Origin: an uncultured Treponema sp.
GTDB taxonomy: Bacteria > Spirochaetota > Spirochaetia > Treponematales > Treponemataceae
DNA: 62,481 bases
NCBI GenBank assembly: GCA_947167345.1
Contig: CAMVHR010000014.1
Location: 1-62,481 of the forward strand
Reading direction: 5' to 3'
Shown here: positions 1 through 7,689 of the stretch, piece after piece
How the letters are laid out: every line of letters begins with the position of its first letter
Position numbering within the stretch: position 1 is the stretch's first letter
Program-made: the position numbers and the translations under genes
Notes under the pieces: generated by a model
Databases searched by the model: none
Told to the model about the DNA's origin: nothing
Seen by the model: the letters and a program-made list of their open reading frames with translations, nothing else

Positions 1-744
1 TTTTGTTCTTTGATAGCCAGTAGTGGTACAAACCTCCGTTTGTATAACTATGCAAATAATAATCCTATTAAATACACTGACCCAGATGGAGAATTTGCAG
101 ACACCGTATGGGATGCATTTTCTTTAGCAACAGGAGTTATATCTCTTGTCTCTGATATAAGAGAAGGAAACGTAACTGCGGCAACAATAGATGCACTTGG
201 TGTAGTAGCAGATGCCGCAGCAATAGCAATACCTTTTGTTCCAGGTGGTGCAGGAAACGCTATAAAAGCTTTAAGAACTATAGAAACCTCTGCCAATATA
301 ACATCAGGAATATTAACTTCATACGAAGGAATTCAATCAGGAAATTATCTTGAAGCGGGTTCTGGTATTTTACAAACTGGTAGTATAGCAAAACAGATAA
401 AAAAAACTTTACAAAATGATGCAAATGTTACCAAACTCTTGCCTTCTCCAAAATATTTTCAAGATCATCACATTATACCAGCTTTTCGTGGGAAAAGTAA
501 GAAATATGCAGATTTTATTAATTCAAGAGGAATTGATGTTGATAAATTCACAGTAACGATTTCTGGCGGTAAAGGAGGTGCTCATATGAATCTAATACAT
601 GGCAAGGGTAAATGGAATCAAAAGTGGATTGAATTTATTGATAACAATCCAAATGCAACAGCAAAAGATATTTTCCAATTTGCAGGAAAAATGATGGATG
701 AATATGGATTAAACAATTTACCCATTCATCAATATCATAGATAA
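1..744 (+). CDS. RHS-repeat protein, C-terminal end with HHxxP nuclease-like toxin tip (partial)
   Basis: The reading frame is open to the window edge, so this is the 3' end of a longer gene; the TTG at 10 is not a real start. The first visible residues include LYNYANNNPIKYTDPDG, the hallmark end of an RHS core, after which polymorphic toxins carry a variable tip. A hydrophobic, Ala/Gly-rich stretch follows, then a tip with HHIIPAF, a conserved GI-D segment and H-x3-IH...WN..W. These resemble the DUF2380/AHH-like group of HNH-type nucleases. RHS proteins generally deliver such tips into neighbouring cells. The next gene, 13 bp downstream, looks like its immunity protein. The RHS assignment is firm; nuclease activity is inferred from motifs only. 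Confidence 0.8.
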   Translation, partial: FCSLIASSGTNLRLYNYANNNPIKYTDPDGEFADTVWDAFSLATGVISLVSDIREGNVTAATIDALGVVADAAAIAIPFVPGGAGNAIKALRTIETSANITSGILTSYEGIQSGNYLEAGSGILQTGSIAKQIKKTLQNDANVTKLLPSPKYFQDHHIIPAFRGKSKKYADFINSRGIDVDKFTVTISGGKGGAHMNLIHGKGKWNQKWIEFIDNNPNATAKDIFQFAGKMMDEYGLNNLPIHQYHR

Positions 745-757
745 TAAAGGAGAATTT

Positions 758-1324
758 ATGACTAATTTTTTCACAGATATAAAAGACTACGTAAGAAAAA
801 ACTATATTATTACAGAACAAGAAGAAACATACGGTAATAATATAGTTAATTCCCTTTTAGGATTTGAACTTACAATTCAAATAAAATATATTTATGAACA
901 TTATGAAAAGTTCTCTTTATGCTGGTTTGATAATGAAGATAATTATGTAGGCGAAATACATTTTGTACCTTACAATTCTTTACTAAAAGAGCATGCAGAT
1001 TTAATTGAAATTATGAATGAAAGTTATAATGCCGATTTAGATGAATATTCTATAAAGCAAGATATTTTGAATTGGTATCCACTATTCAAATTTAAAAACG
1101 GAGATGCTTTTTGCGTTGATAAGAGAAATGGAAAAATTGTATATTATGAACATGAAGTATTCGACACTGGTAAAAATCTTCATGGGTTAGTAATAGCAAA
1201 TACAATATCTGATTTATACGAAAAATGGAGTCGCATACATTTTTCAAACATCTACTATTGGGATGAAATCGTAGATGAAAATGGAATTGATTTAACATCA
1301 GAACTTGCAAAAAAATATTTATAA
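758..1324 (+). CDS. SUKH/SMI1-like protein, probable immunity protein of the RHS toxin
   Basis: Acidic 188-residue protein without signal peptide or membrane segment. It starts at ATG 758 behind a clear AAAGGAG. The C-terminal half has the alternating beta pattern FKFKNGDAFCVD...GKIVYYEHE...LHG, followed by an amphipathic helix with W and F. This pattern is typical of SMI1/KNR4 (SUKH) immunity proteins. Its place directly behind an RHS toxin tip supports a neutralising role in the cytoplasm. The family call is by pattern, so another small immunity family remains possible. Confidence 0.6.
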   Translation: MTNFFTDIKDYVRKNYIITEQEETYGNNIVNSLLGFELTIQIKYIYEHYEKFSLCWFDNEDNYVGEIHFVPYNSLLKEHADLIEIMNESYNADLDEYSIKQDILNWYPLFKFKNGDAFCVDKRNGKIVYYEHEVFDTGKNLHGLVIANTISDLYEKWSRIHFSNIYYWDEIVDENGIDLTSELAKKYL

Positions 1325-1412
1325 AATCATGGAAATATAAGAGACTGAGAAAGTCTTTCTGTAAATTCCTAAAAAGTAGGCGATGTGGTAAAATAAACAC
1401 AGGAGCCTACTT

Positions 1413-2438
1413 ATGGCAAAAGAAAAAACAACACCACATAAAGTCGTAATGACAGAAGGCAAAAGAGAAATTATCAGAAATCTGCTTTCAGAATACGACA
1501 TCCAATCAGCCCAGGATATTCAGGAAGCACTGAAAGATCTGCTTGGCGGAACCATCAAAGAAATGATGGGAGCTGAGATGGAAGACCACCTGGGTTATGA
1601 AAAATCTGAGCGTTCTGACAATGATGATTACCGGAATGGTTACAAATCCGATGTCACAGACAAGATACTTCCGCAGATTGAAGAATGGCAGAACCGTCCG
1701 CTAGATGATGTTTATCCGGTCATTTACATCGATGCCATTCACTATTCAGTCAGAGACAACGGAATGATTGTCAAAAAAGCCGCTTATGTAATTCTTGGAC
1801 TTACCTGTGACGGACGCAAGGAAGTACTGTCTCTCGCCATAGGAGAGAATGAGAGCGCCAAGTTCTGGCTGAACGCTCTGAACGAGCTTAAGAACCGTGG
1901 AGTGCAGGATGTTATGATTATCTGCGCTGACGGCCTTACCGGCATCAAAGAGGCCATCTCTGCAGCCTTCCCGAAAACTGATTACCAGCGCTGTATGGTT
2001 CATATGGTTCGCAACACTCTGAAATATGTTGCATCAAAAGACATGAAGTCTTTCGCCGCTGACCTGAAGACTATTTACAATGCTGTTTCCGAAGATGAGG
2101 GACAGAAGGCCCGTGACCGTGTTGTCGAGAAATGGTCCGCTAAATATCCGAACTCCATGAAACGCTGGATTGAAAACTGGGATGTGGTCGTGCCGATATT
2201 CAAGTTCTCAAAAGATGTCAGAAAAATCATCTACACCACGAATGCCATCGAAAGCTTGAATTCCAGCTACCGCAAGCTCAACCGCCAGCGAAGCGTATTT
2301 CCGAACGACCTGGCTCTGCTCAAGGCTCTTTATCTTGCAACTTTTGAAGCAACGAAAAAATGGACTCAGCCGATTCACAACTGGGGTCAGGACTACGGTG
2401 AAATGTGCATAATGTACGAAGACCGCCTGCCTGACTAA
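1413..2438 (+). CDS. IS256-family (mutator-type) transposase with internal deletion
   Basis: 341 residues, whereas IS256 transposases usually have about 390-410. The DDE residues are present: D107 in YIDAIH, D173 in CADGLTG and E280 in TNAIESLN. The N-terminal part runs normally to YRNGYK (residue 78) and then jumps to SDVTDKILPQIEEW. Full-length relatives carry about 60 residues between these points, including the helix-turn-helix just before 'ISDVTDK'. The frame is kept. AGGAG lies before ATG 1413. The catalytic core looks intact, but DNA binding is probably impaired, so activity is doubtful. Confidence 0.9.
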   Translation: MAKEKTTPHKVVMTEGKREIIRNLLSEYDIQSAQDIQEALKDLLGGTIKEMMGAEMEDHLGYEKSERSDNDDYRNGYKSDVTDKILPQIEEWQNRPLDDVYPVIYIDAIHYSVRDNGMIVKKAAYVILGLTCDGRKEVLSLAIGENESAKFWLNALNELKNRGVQDVMIICADGLTGIKEAISAAFPKTDYQRCMVHMVRNTLKYVASKDMKSFAADLKTIYNAVSEDEGQKARDRVVEKWSAKYPNSMKRWIENWDVVVPIFKFSKDVRKIIYTTNAIESLNSSYRKLNRQRSVFPNDLALLKALYLATFEATKKWTQPIHNWGQDYGEMCIMYEDRLPD

Positions 2439-2445
2439 TCAAAAA

Positions 2446-2477
2446 AAAGACAACTTCCCGGCAGGGAAGCTGTCTTT
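2446..2477 (+). terminator. Terminator hairpin behind transposase (copy 1)
   Basis: AAAGACA-ACTTCCC, loop GGCA, then GGGAAG-TGTCTTT forms a long stem just after the transposase stop codon. An A-run precedes it and only a short T-run follows. The same hairpin is at 8795-8826 in copy 2. Confidence 0.7.
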
Positions 2478-2618
2478 AGTGTTTAACTCTTGATAAAAAA
2501 TCAGCAATATTTTATATTCAAAAAAAGAAACAGTAGCTGTCAGCTGCTTGCGGGATATACCTGCATTAAAACTTTTTACCGCAGCCTACTGAATTTACAG
2601 AAAGGACTTCACAGTCTC

Positions 2619-2762
2619 GTTTATTATATTTAGGCTACTTATTTTTTTGTCATACTTTGAATTTTATAGGGACTTTTTTAGTGGCGTCCTCCGATTTCGG
2701 AAGGTAATACATTAATACACCTTAAAACACAACAGTGGCACTAAGTGACACTGTTGAAATTT
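2619..2762. terminator. Short spacer with hairpin (2730-2756) behind abiL
   Basis: The 144 bp between IS copy 1 and the end of the AbiL genes contain no gene. At 2730-2737 and 2749-2756 CAACAGTG and CACTGTTG pair perfectly, with an inner CACT/AGTG. On the minus strand the hairpin follows the RloB-like stop codon and is followed by TGTTTT, so it is a plausible terminator of the AbiL operon. Confidence 0.5.
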
Positions 2763-3446
2763 TTATTGCGAATCTGACTCCTTATCTAACATTTCTTCGA
2801 TAAGTAAACCAATATTTGTTCCAATCTTGTCCTTTAATTCAGTTAAAGAAGTTTCATACAATTTTGAATTTAATATTGCTATTCGAATTTTATCTTTAAA
2901 ATTATTTTCAAAATGTATTCTGGCTTTATTATAACTTCCACCCAATTTTGCCATTAAACATTTTTCAATATAAGTTCTGTTTCCATCTTTAGCATTTTCA
3001 AAAATCTCATTTTGTGAATACTCTGAACAATCAGAAAAATGTAATAACAGCCAGAACTCAAAACAAGGATTAGAAACACAAAAACGTATTTCCTTGTTTG
3101 TATCTGCCTGTAAGAGTTGAGTATATTGTGCTTCCGAAAAACTGCTTCTATCTCTATCAACGATTATGCATAAATCATCACCATCAAGATAGTTGGGAGC
3201 AGTTTTTATAGCTTCAATTGCTTCTTGATAAATATGAAGAGGATTTGATCCAGTGTTAGGGTCATGATTAATAGGAATTATTTCAATTAAGGGATTGATT
3301 TTAATTTCAACCTTATTATCCATGATTCCCTTGAAATATTTGTATTCTGTCTTTTTCCCTTCGCAAGCTATAAAATAACGTTTCGTAGGTTCTTCAGAAA
3401 ACTCTTCATATTCATAACGGACTCCATATGGTTGATTAATTCTCAT
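2763..3446 (-). CDS. abiLii: RloB-like TOPRIM protein, AbiL system component ii
   Basis: 227 residues. N-terminal YFIACEGKKTE places the TOPRIM glutamate at E29. DLCIIVDRDR supplies the acidic DxD (D97, D99), and NPCFEFWLLLHF is the characteristic RloB signature. ATG 3446 lies 3 nt after the stop of the upstream ATPase gene, with AGGAG overlapping that stop, so the two are translationally coupled. In AbiL-type abortive infection systems (and the analogous PARIS and OLD/Gabija pairs) the ATPase senses phage and the TOPRIM partner acts as a nuclease effector. That role is inferred from the family and from the gene pair. Confidence 0.85.
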   Translation of the reverse strand: MRINQPYGVRYEYEEFSEEPTKRYFIACEGKKTEYKYFKGIMDNKVEIKINPLIEIIPINHDPNTGSNPLHIYQEAIEAIKTAPNYLDGDDLCIIVDRDRSSFSEAQYTQLLQADTNKEIRFCVSNPCFEFWLLLHFSDCSEYSQNEIFENAKDGNRTYIEKCLMAKLGGSYNKARIHFENNFKDKIRIAILNSKLYETSLTELKDKIGTNIGLLIEEMLDKESDSQ

Positions 3447-3448
3447 TA

Positions 3449-4843
3449 TTACTCCTTTGATTCTGAATCAAAAGGTGTATATATGGAATCAAACAAAGGA
3501 ACTGCTCCATATCTACCATCTAAATATGCATCTTCAATTTTTTTGTCAAACCGTTCCTTGAATTTATCAAATGGATAAAGAATACTTTCTCCACTATGAC
3601 CGGCTTCAACAAAGAAAATTTCATCCTGTCTTAATAATTTAAGATTTAATAAATGACTTTCATGTGTTGTGATAATCAATTGAATATTCTTATTTTCTGC
3701 TAATTTTAAGAATGACTTAATAAACTGCATTGTTAATTGAGGATGTAAACTTCTATCAATTTCATCAATAACAAAAACTGAATTTTCTTTTTGTATAAAT
3801 AAAACTGATAACAAATCCAATAAACGTTGAGTTCCATCTGATTCTTCTGCAAGAGAGAAATAAACTCCAGGAACATTGAAATGCTCAAATGTAATTTCTG
3901 TAAATACAGGAGTTCTGTCTCTGAATGTAACAAATATTAGACGACCATTACAATTCATCCTAAAACCACATTGATCGCAATCCTTGTCATTTTTATCACA
4001 TTCTGGTGGACAAGCACGAATAATCGACTCTTCTATTTCTTTACGGAATTCAGAGTTAAGTTTATCTAACGCTTGTTCTTTAGATATTTCGCATGGAATA
4101 ATTTTAGAAATACCTGTTTTAAATGAACTTAATGCATTAAATAATTCGTCAATGTTTTTTTGAGAGAAACAATCATAACCAGATATAGATGTATCAGGAT
4201 AAGAAATATTTAATCTAACAATCCAAGCAAATAATTTTCTAAGGATAATTAACTTAGGATTACTTCTGTAAAGTTCTTCCTTATTAGAAACAATTTCAGA
4301 AAGAAATAATTTTTTTGATACAGACTTAAAATCATCCATATAAACTTTCATTCTTTCTGCATTCTTTTCGGTCAAATATTCTGGATTAAAATAAATTTGT
4401 TTGTTGTCTATATTTCTAGTAAAAATTGGAATATCTTTATTATTCTTACCTAATTTTATAAGCCACTCTTCGCATACTCTTTTCTGGAAAATAAGTATTT
4501 CGAAACCATATGCATAAATCTCATCGTCAATACAAATTTCAAATTCAAAATAAGAAGTTTTGTCTTTGTTTTTTGGACTCAAACGATTATAACTATATCT
4601 CTTTGCCTCTAATAAAGGATGTTCCATTCCAACCATTACAACTGTTTGAGCATATTCCATAGCTTTTATGAAATTGGATTTACCTGAAGCATTTGCACCA
4701 AAGATAGAGGCAAACTTCAATAACTTAAAATCTTTTGTTTTAAACAATCTTTCTTTTTTATTCTGTATAGAACCAGATATAAGGGACAATGTTTGATTTT
4801 TATCAAAAGAACAGAAATTACCAACGGTAAAGCGAGTCAACAT
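3449..4843 (-). CDS. abiLi: AAA_21/RloA-like ABC-type ATPase, AbiL system component i
   Basis: 464 residues with an ABC/SMC-like ATPase fold. Walker A is GANASGKSN (K55), the signature-like LAEESDGTQR is near 331-340, Walker B is FVIDEID (D360/E361), and the H-loop is ITTHESHLL. Such DNA-repair-like ATPases pair with RloB proteins as phage sensors. Between the two ATPase halves sits a cysteine cluster (C278, C282, C289, C292, C298; C-x3-C-x6-C-x2-C-x5-C) that could bind zinc or an Fe-S cluster. GGGAGG precedes ATG 4843, and a good promoter lies at 4877-4905. It is divergent from the CBASS operon. Confidence 0.85.
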   Translation of the reverse strand: MLTRFTVGNFCSFDKNQTLSLISGSIQNKKERLFKTKDFKLLKFASIFGANASGKSNFIKAMEYAQTVVMVGMEHPLLEAKRYSYNRLSPKNKDKTSYFEFEICIDDEIYAYGFEILIFQKRVCEEWLIKLGKNNKDIPIFTRNIDNKQIYFNPEYLTEKNAERMKVYMDDFKSVSKKLFLSEIVSNKEELYRSNPKLIILRKLFAWIVRLNISYPDTSISGYDCFSQKNIDELFNALSSFKTGISKIIPCEISKEQALDKLNSEFRKEIEESIIRACPPECDKNDKDCDQCGFRMNCNGRLIFVTFRDRTPVFTEITFEHFNVPGVYFSLAEESDGTQRLLDLLSVLFIQKENSVFVIDEIDRSLHPQLTMQFIKSFLKLAENKNIQLIITTHESHLLNLKLLRQDEIFFVEAGHSGESILYPFDKFKERFDKKIEDAYLDGRYGAVPLFDSIYTPFDSESKE

Positions 4844-4876
4844 ATAGACCTCCCGTAAATTTTATTCCCTGATATT

Positions 4877-4905
4877 AATATAGCACGTCTCAAGGAAAAT
4901 ATCAA
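4877..4905 (-). promoter_or_regulatory. Promoter for abiL operon
   Basis: On the minus strand TTGATA (4905-4900), a 17-bp spacer and TATATT (4882-4877) give a near-consensus sigma-70 promoter. Start would be near 4870, about 27 nt before ATG 4843 and upstream of its Shine-Dalgarno. Confidence 0.65.
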
Positions 4906-4946
4906 TTTTAAAATGTGAAAAATTCACATTTTATTTGTGTTTTTAC

Positions 4947-4975
4947 TTGCTTTTTATAATTGTTATGATTATATT
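4947..4975 (+). promoter_or_regulatory. Promoter for CBASS operon
   Basis: TTGCTT (4947-4952), 17-bp spacer, TATATT (4970-4975). Transcription from about 4982 would give the patatin gene an unusually long leader of about 180 nt containing the structures described below. An overlapping alternative is TTTACT with TATGAT, 16-bp spacer. Confidence 0.55.
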
Positions 4976-4991
4976 TTCTTTAGAGGGGAAA

Positions 4992-5095
4992 ATAAAAAAA
5001 ACACTAAAGAACTGGTACTTCTTTAGTGCTTTACTCAACTATTTCGTATGAATTAGTAATCCATAAAAGAAACGGAGATTGCTTTTCAAAACAAT
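4992..5095 (-). ncRNA. Candidate ~100-nt antisense RNA between abiL and CBASS
   Basis: The minus strand has its own promoter (TTGACT 5130-5125, 17-bp spacer, TAAAAT 5107-5102) and a textbook intrinsic terminator (10-bp stem 5028-5019/5011-5002, 7-nt loop, then eight U from 5001-4994). The transcript between them is non-coding and antisense to the CBASS leader. It begins with a small hairpin (ATTGTT/AGCAAT) and carries AATCTCCGTTT. Alternatively it is an attenuated upstream start of the abiL operon. It is predicted from signals alone. Confidence 0.5.
4994..5028 (-). terminator. Intrinsic terminator upstream of abiL
   Basis: CACTAAAGAA (5002-5011) and TTCTTTAGTG (5019-5028) form a perfect 10-bp stem. 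On the minus strand it is followed by an eight-T tract (5001-4994). It lies upstream, not downstream, of the abiL genes, so it must end a short separate RNA or act as an attenuator. Confidence 0.75.
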
Positions 5096-5154
5096 GACCA
5101 AATTTTAATAAATTTGCCATTTCAAGTCAATCCTCCGTTTGCCCCATCAGGAGG
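5070..5154 (+). promoter_or_regulatory. Possible two-state leader controlling capV ribosome binding site
   Basis: In the CBASS leader CCTCC (5132-5136) can pair with the Shine-Dalgarno GGAGG (5150-5154). The same CCTCC region (5128-5140) is also complementary to AAACGGAGATTG (5070-5081): 12 bp with one bulged C. The two pairings exclude each other, so a switch between a closed and an open ribosome binding site is possible. The antisense RNA covers 5070-5081 and could tip the balance. The complementarity is seen; the function is inferred. Confidence 0.4.
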
Positions 5155-5162
5155 TGTGCCTT

Positions 5163-6134
5163 ATGAGCACAGAAAATAAAAAAACTTTCCATATCCTTTC
5201 AATTGACGGAGGTGGAATTCTCGGACTTTACTCTGCTGGTATCTTAAGCAACATTGAAAAAGATTTTTTCAATGGAGAACCTTTATCTTCTCATTTTAAT
5301 TTGATAACAGGAACTTCGACAGGTGGAATTATTGCCCTTGCGTTAGCTACTGGCTGTCATGCATCAGAAATAGGAGATTTCTATACGAGATATGCCAATC
5401 GAATTTTTCCATTAATAAGACGTAATAAAATTGGGCTATTTTCGAATAAATATTCCAATAAACAATTAAGAGAAGGACTCTACGAGTTTTTTGGAAGTAA
5501 AAAGATTAAGGATTGTGAGACTCATGTATGCATTCCAGCAATAAATGCTGCAACATGTGCTCCACTAGTATTCAAAACAAATAACAATGGTTCTCAGAAT
5601 CGTGATGATGAATGCAAACTTGTTGATGTCGCTTTGGCAACATCTGCTGCACCAACATTTTTCCCGTTGCACCACTTTGAAAACTATCAAGGTCTTGTTG
5701 ACGGTGGATTATGGCAGAATAATCCCTCACTTATTGGATTAATTGAAGCCTTAACTTGTTTTGTCGGAGAAGGAAAAGCTTTTGATGATATAAGTATTTT
5801 ATCTATAGGAAATCCTAATTCCAGTATAAAAGAATCTGTAGATACAAAATCTAAAAAGTCTGGTTTATTGAAATGGAAAGCAAATATTATTTCACTTCCA
5901 ATGAAAGTCAATTCAATAGGAACAGATTACATTATTAAAATTCTTCATCGTTCAAAATCATCATATTTAAGTAAATATGAAAGAATTGAATGCGGCTCTC
6001 TCACAAACGATTGTTCAACATTAAAACTTGATAGTGCTGATAAACATTCATTAGCAAAATTAATGGAATTAAGTCATCAGGATTACAACAACAAGAAAGT
6101 TGCACTGACAGATTTTTTTAAGGAGGAAAATTAA
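5163..6134 (+). CDS. capV: Patatin-like phospholipase, CBASS effector (CapV type)
   Basis: 323 residues from ATG 5163, chosen because CAGGAGGTG lies just before it; the TTG at 5139 has no such site. Patatin hallmarks are the oxyanion loop DGGGILG (residues 15-21), the nucleophile elbow GTSTGG with Ser52, and the catalytic Asp180 in VDGGLW. In CBASS such enzymes are switched on by a cyclic dinucleotide and degrade the inner membrane, killing the infected cell. It is first in a three-gene operon with a CD-NTase and an E2-like gene, the classic arrangement. The leader has unusual structure (5070-5154). Confidence 0.93.
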   Translation: MSTENKKTFHILSIDGGGILGLYSAGILSNIEKDFFNGEPLSSHFNLITGTSTGGIIALALATGCHASEIGDFYTRYANRIFPLIRRNKIGLFSNKYSNKQLREGLYEFFGSKKIKDCETHVCIPAINAATCAPLVFKTNNNGSQNRDDECKLVDVALATSAAPTFFPLHHFENYQGLVDGGLWQNNPSLIGLIEALTCFVGEGKAFDDISILSIGNPNSSIKESVDTKSKKSGLLKWKANIISLPMKVNSIGTDYIIKILHRSKSSYLSKYERIECGSLTNDCSTLKLDSADKHSLAKLMELSHQDYNNKKVALTDFFKEEN

Positions 6135-7061
6135 TTGAGTTTACATACAACTTTTATTGATTTCTGTTCAAAAATTACTATCTCTGACAGTAAGAAAGAC
6201 TCTATTATAAAGAGCCGCAATGCTATAAGAAATGTCATTCGAAATTATTTCAAAAATGAACTTAAAATAAATCAGCCAAAATTCCGTATACAGGGATCAT
6301 TCTCTATTAATACTGCATTACAACCCATTGATGATAATGAAGTCGATATTGATGACGGTTTGTATTTAGAGCACATAAATCCTTCTGATACAGATACCTG
6401 GCCAACGCCAAAAGAAATTCATAAAACTCTTATGGATGCCCTTGATGGTCAGACAAAAGATGGTTGCGAAGATAAAACAAGCTGTGTCAGAGTTGTTTAT
6501 CGCAATGATTACCATGTTGATATTCCAGTTTACATCATGAAAGATTCTCACGCTCTTTTGGCGAATAAAAAAGCAAATGAATGGCAAACAAGTGATTCAA
6601 AAGATTTTAAGGACTGGTTCTTTGAAAATAGAAAAAATGAACAAACGACCAGAATTGTAAAATACTTAAAAGCTTGGCGTGATTATAAAAATATTAATAT
6701 GGCTAGTATTGAGCTTACAATTCTGGCAGTTAAACACCATGTAAACGATGATGATGACGCCATATCTCTACAAAAGACTGTTGATGCAATATATTCAGAA
6801 TTAAATTTTTACCGATATATCAAAAAAACTGTGGCTCCATATGAAAATCTTTGGGAAGATAAAGACGACATAGATTCTGTATTAAAGAAAATCAAGCAGT
6901 TCAAAGATGACTTAAACTCTGCTGTTTCAAATGATTCTGAACATCGAGCGTCTGTTATTTTAAGGGAACAATTTGGAGACCGTTTTCCTCTAATAAAAGA
7001 AATCAATAATTCAGATTCTTTGAGAAATTATGAAACAGGTCCTAAACCATGGAAAATGTAA
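6135..7061 (+). CDS. CD-NTase (cGAS/DncV-like nucleotidyltransferase) of CBASS
   Basis: 308 residues. The nucleotidyltransferase motif is GS (G54-S55) followed by EVDIDDG with metal ligands D71 and D73, and a third acidic residue D129 in HVDIP. This fold makes cyclic di- or trinucleotides on phage infection. Translation starts at TTG 6135, immediately after the capV stop and behind AAGGAGG; no ATG occurs in the first 90 codons. The stop overlaps the next gene by 13 bp. The product (for example cGAMP) cannot be told from sequence, though patatin effectors commonly answer to 3'3'-cGAMP. Confidence 0.92.
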   Translation: MSLHTTFIDFCSKITISDSKKDSIIKSRNAIRNVIRNYFKNELKINQPKFRIQGSFSINTALQPIDDNEVDIDDGLYLEHINPSDTDTWPTPKEIHKTLMDALDGQTKDGCEDKTSCVRVVYRNDYHVDIPVYIMKDSHALLANKKANEWQTSDSKDFKDWFFENRKNEQTTRIVKYLKAWRDYKNINMASIELTILAVKHHVNDDDDAISLQKTVDAIYSELNFYRYIKKTVAPYENLWEDKDDIDSVLKKIKQFKDDLNSAVSNDSEHRASVILREQFGDRFPLIKEINNSDSLRNYETGPKPWKM

Positions 7062-7672
7062 TCGAAAATAGTATCAATTATATAAAAACTAAGTTTCCCG
7101 AAGTCTCAATAGCGTTAAAACCAAGCTCTGTTGAATTTGAAGGACGTTTTATAATTGATGCTAGAAGAAATAATTTCGAAATACATGAGGCACCCTTGTT
7201 AAAGATTGTGATGTCAAACAATTATCCAACAATACAACCTGTTTGTTATGATATCGATAATTGCGTGACTTATGATCATGTAAACAAAGATGGTGCTTTA
7301 TGTTTAAGTACGGAAATTGATATTGCTCTAAAGTTAAAAGATTCTAAGTGTATTTCTGATTTTATCGCAGAATTAATCATTCCTTACTTTCTTTCATATA
7401 AGTACTGGAAAGCAACAGGGCGAGACTTATTTGGAGATTATTCTCATGGATGGAAAGGTATTTTTGAATCCATAAGAACGTACTTAAAGACACCTTCTTT
7501 ATCAGATATGGACTGTTATTATTTATTGATATGGGCTTCAAAAACAAAGAAATTTAAAAAAGGTATTCCTCGTGAGAAACAAGAATATTTCAAAAAAAAC
7601 TATCTTCCCCTTATGAAGGAATTACGACTTTTTGGTATTCCATTATTAAGACGCCAGATCAAAATAATTTAA
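7049..7672 (+). CDS. E2-like protein of type II 'short' CBASS
   Basis: 207 residues. It resembles a prokaryotic E2 ubiquitin-conjugating fold: YP near residue 60, then H77 and the catalytic-type C85 in YDHVNKDGALCL. No E1 or JAB domain is present in this protein or nearby, matching the short type II CBASS in which an E2-like protein alone is thought to prime the CD-NTase. It overlaps the CD-NTase end, which indicates coupled translation. The C-terminus ends 17 bp before IS copy 2, so the stop appears native. The E2 call is confident; the conjugation target is inferred. Confidence 0.87.
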   Translation: MENVIENSINYIKTKFPEVSIALKPSSVEFEGRFIIDARRNNFEIHEAPLLKIVMSNNYPTIQPVCYDIDNCVTYDHVNKDGALCLSTEIDIALKLKDSKCISDFIAELIIPYFLSYKYWKATGRDLFGDYSHGWKGIFESIRTYLKTPSLSDMDCYYLLIWASKTKKFKKGIPREKQEYFKKNYLPLMKELRLFGIPLLRRQIKII

Positions 7673-7689
7673 AGCAATGGGGCTGTCCT

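Larger units (their letters stand above)
1341..2618 (+). mobile_element. IS256-family insertion sequence, copy 1 (internally deleted)
   Basis: 1278-bp element bounded by imperfect inverted repeats: 28 bp at 1341-1368, starting GAGACTG, against 2591-2618, ending CAGTCTC, with 24 of 28 positions matching. It holds one transposase gene and a terminator hairpin. The flanking octamers (aaatataa on the left, gtttatta on the right) do not match, so no target-site duplication is visible. The second copy at 7690-8967 has the same length, orientation and, as far as I compared, the same sequence. The IS is visibly richer in GC than the defence genes beside it. Confidence 0.92.

Noticed and set aside
1333-2626. 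Target-site duplication of IS256 copy 1 or of the whole composite
   Set aside because: Flanking octamers aaatataa and gtttatta (copy 1), gctgtcct and attttaca (copy 2) do not match in any combination.
5139-5162. TTG 5139 as start of the patatin gene
   Set aside because: It lies before the Shine-Dalgarno CAGGAGGTG, which is placed for ATG 5163.
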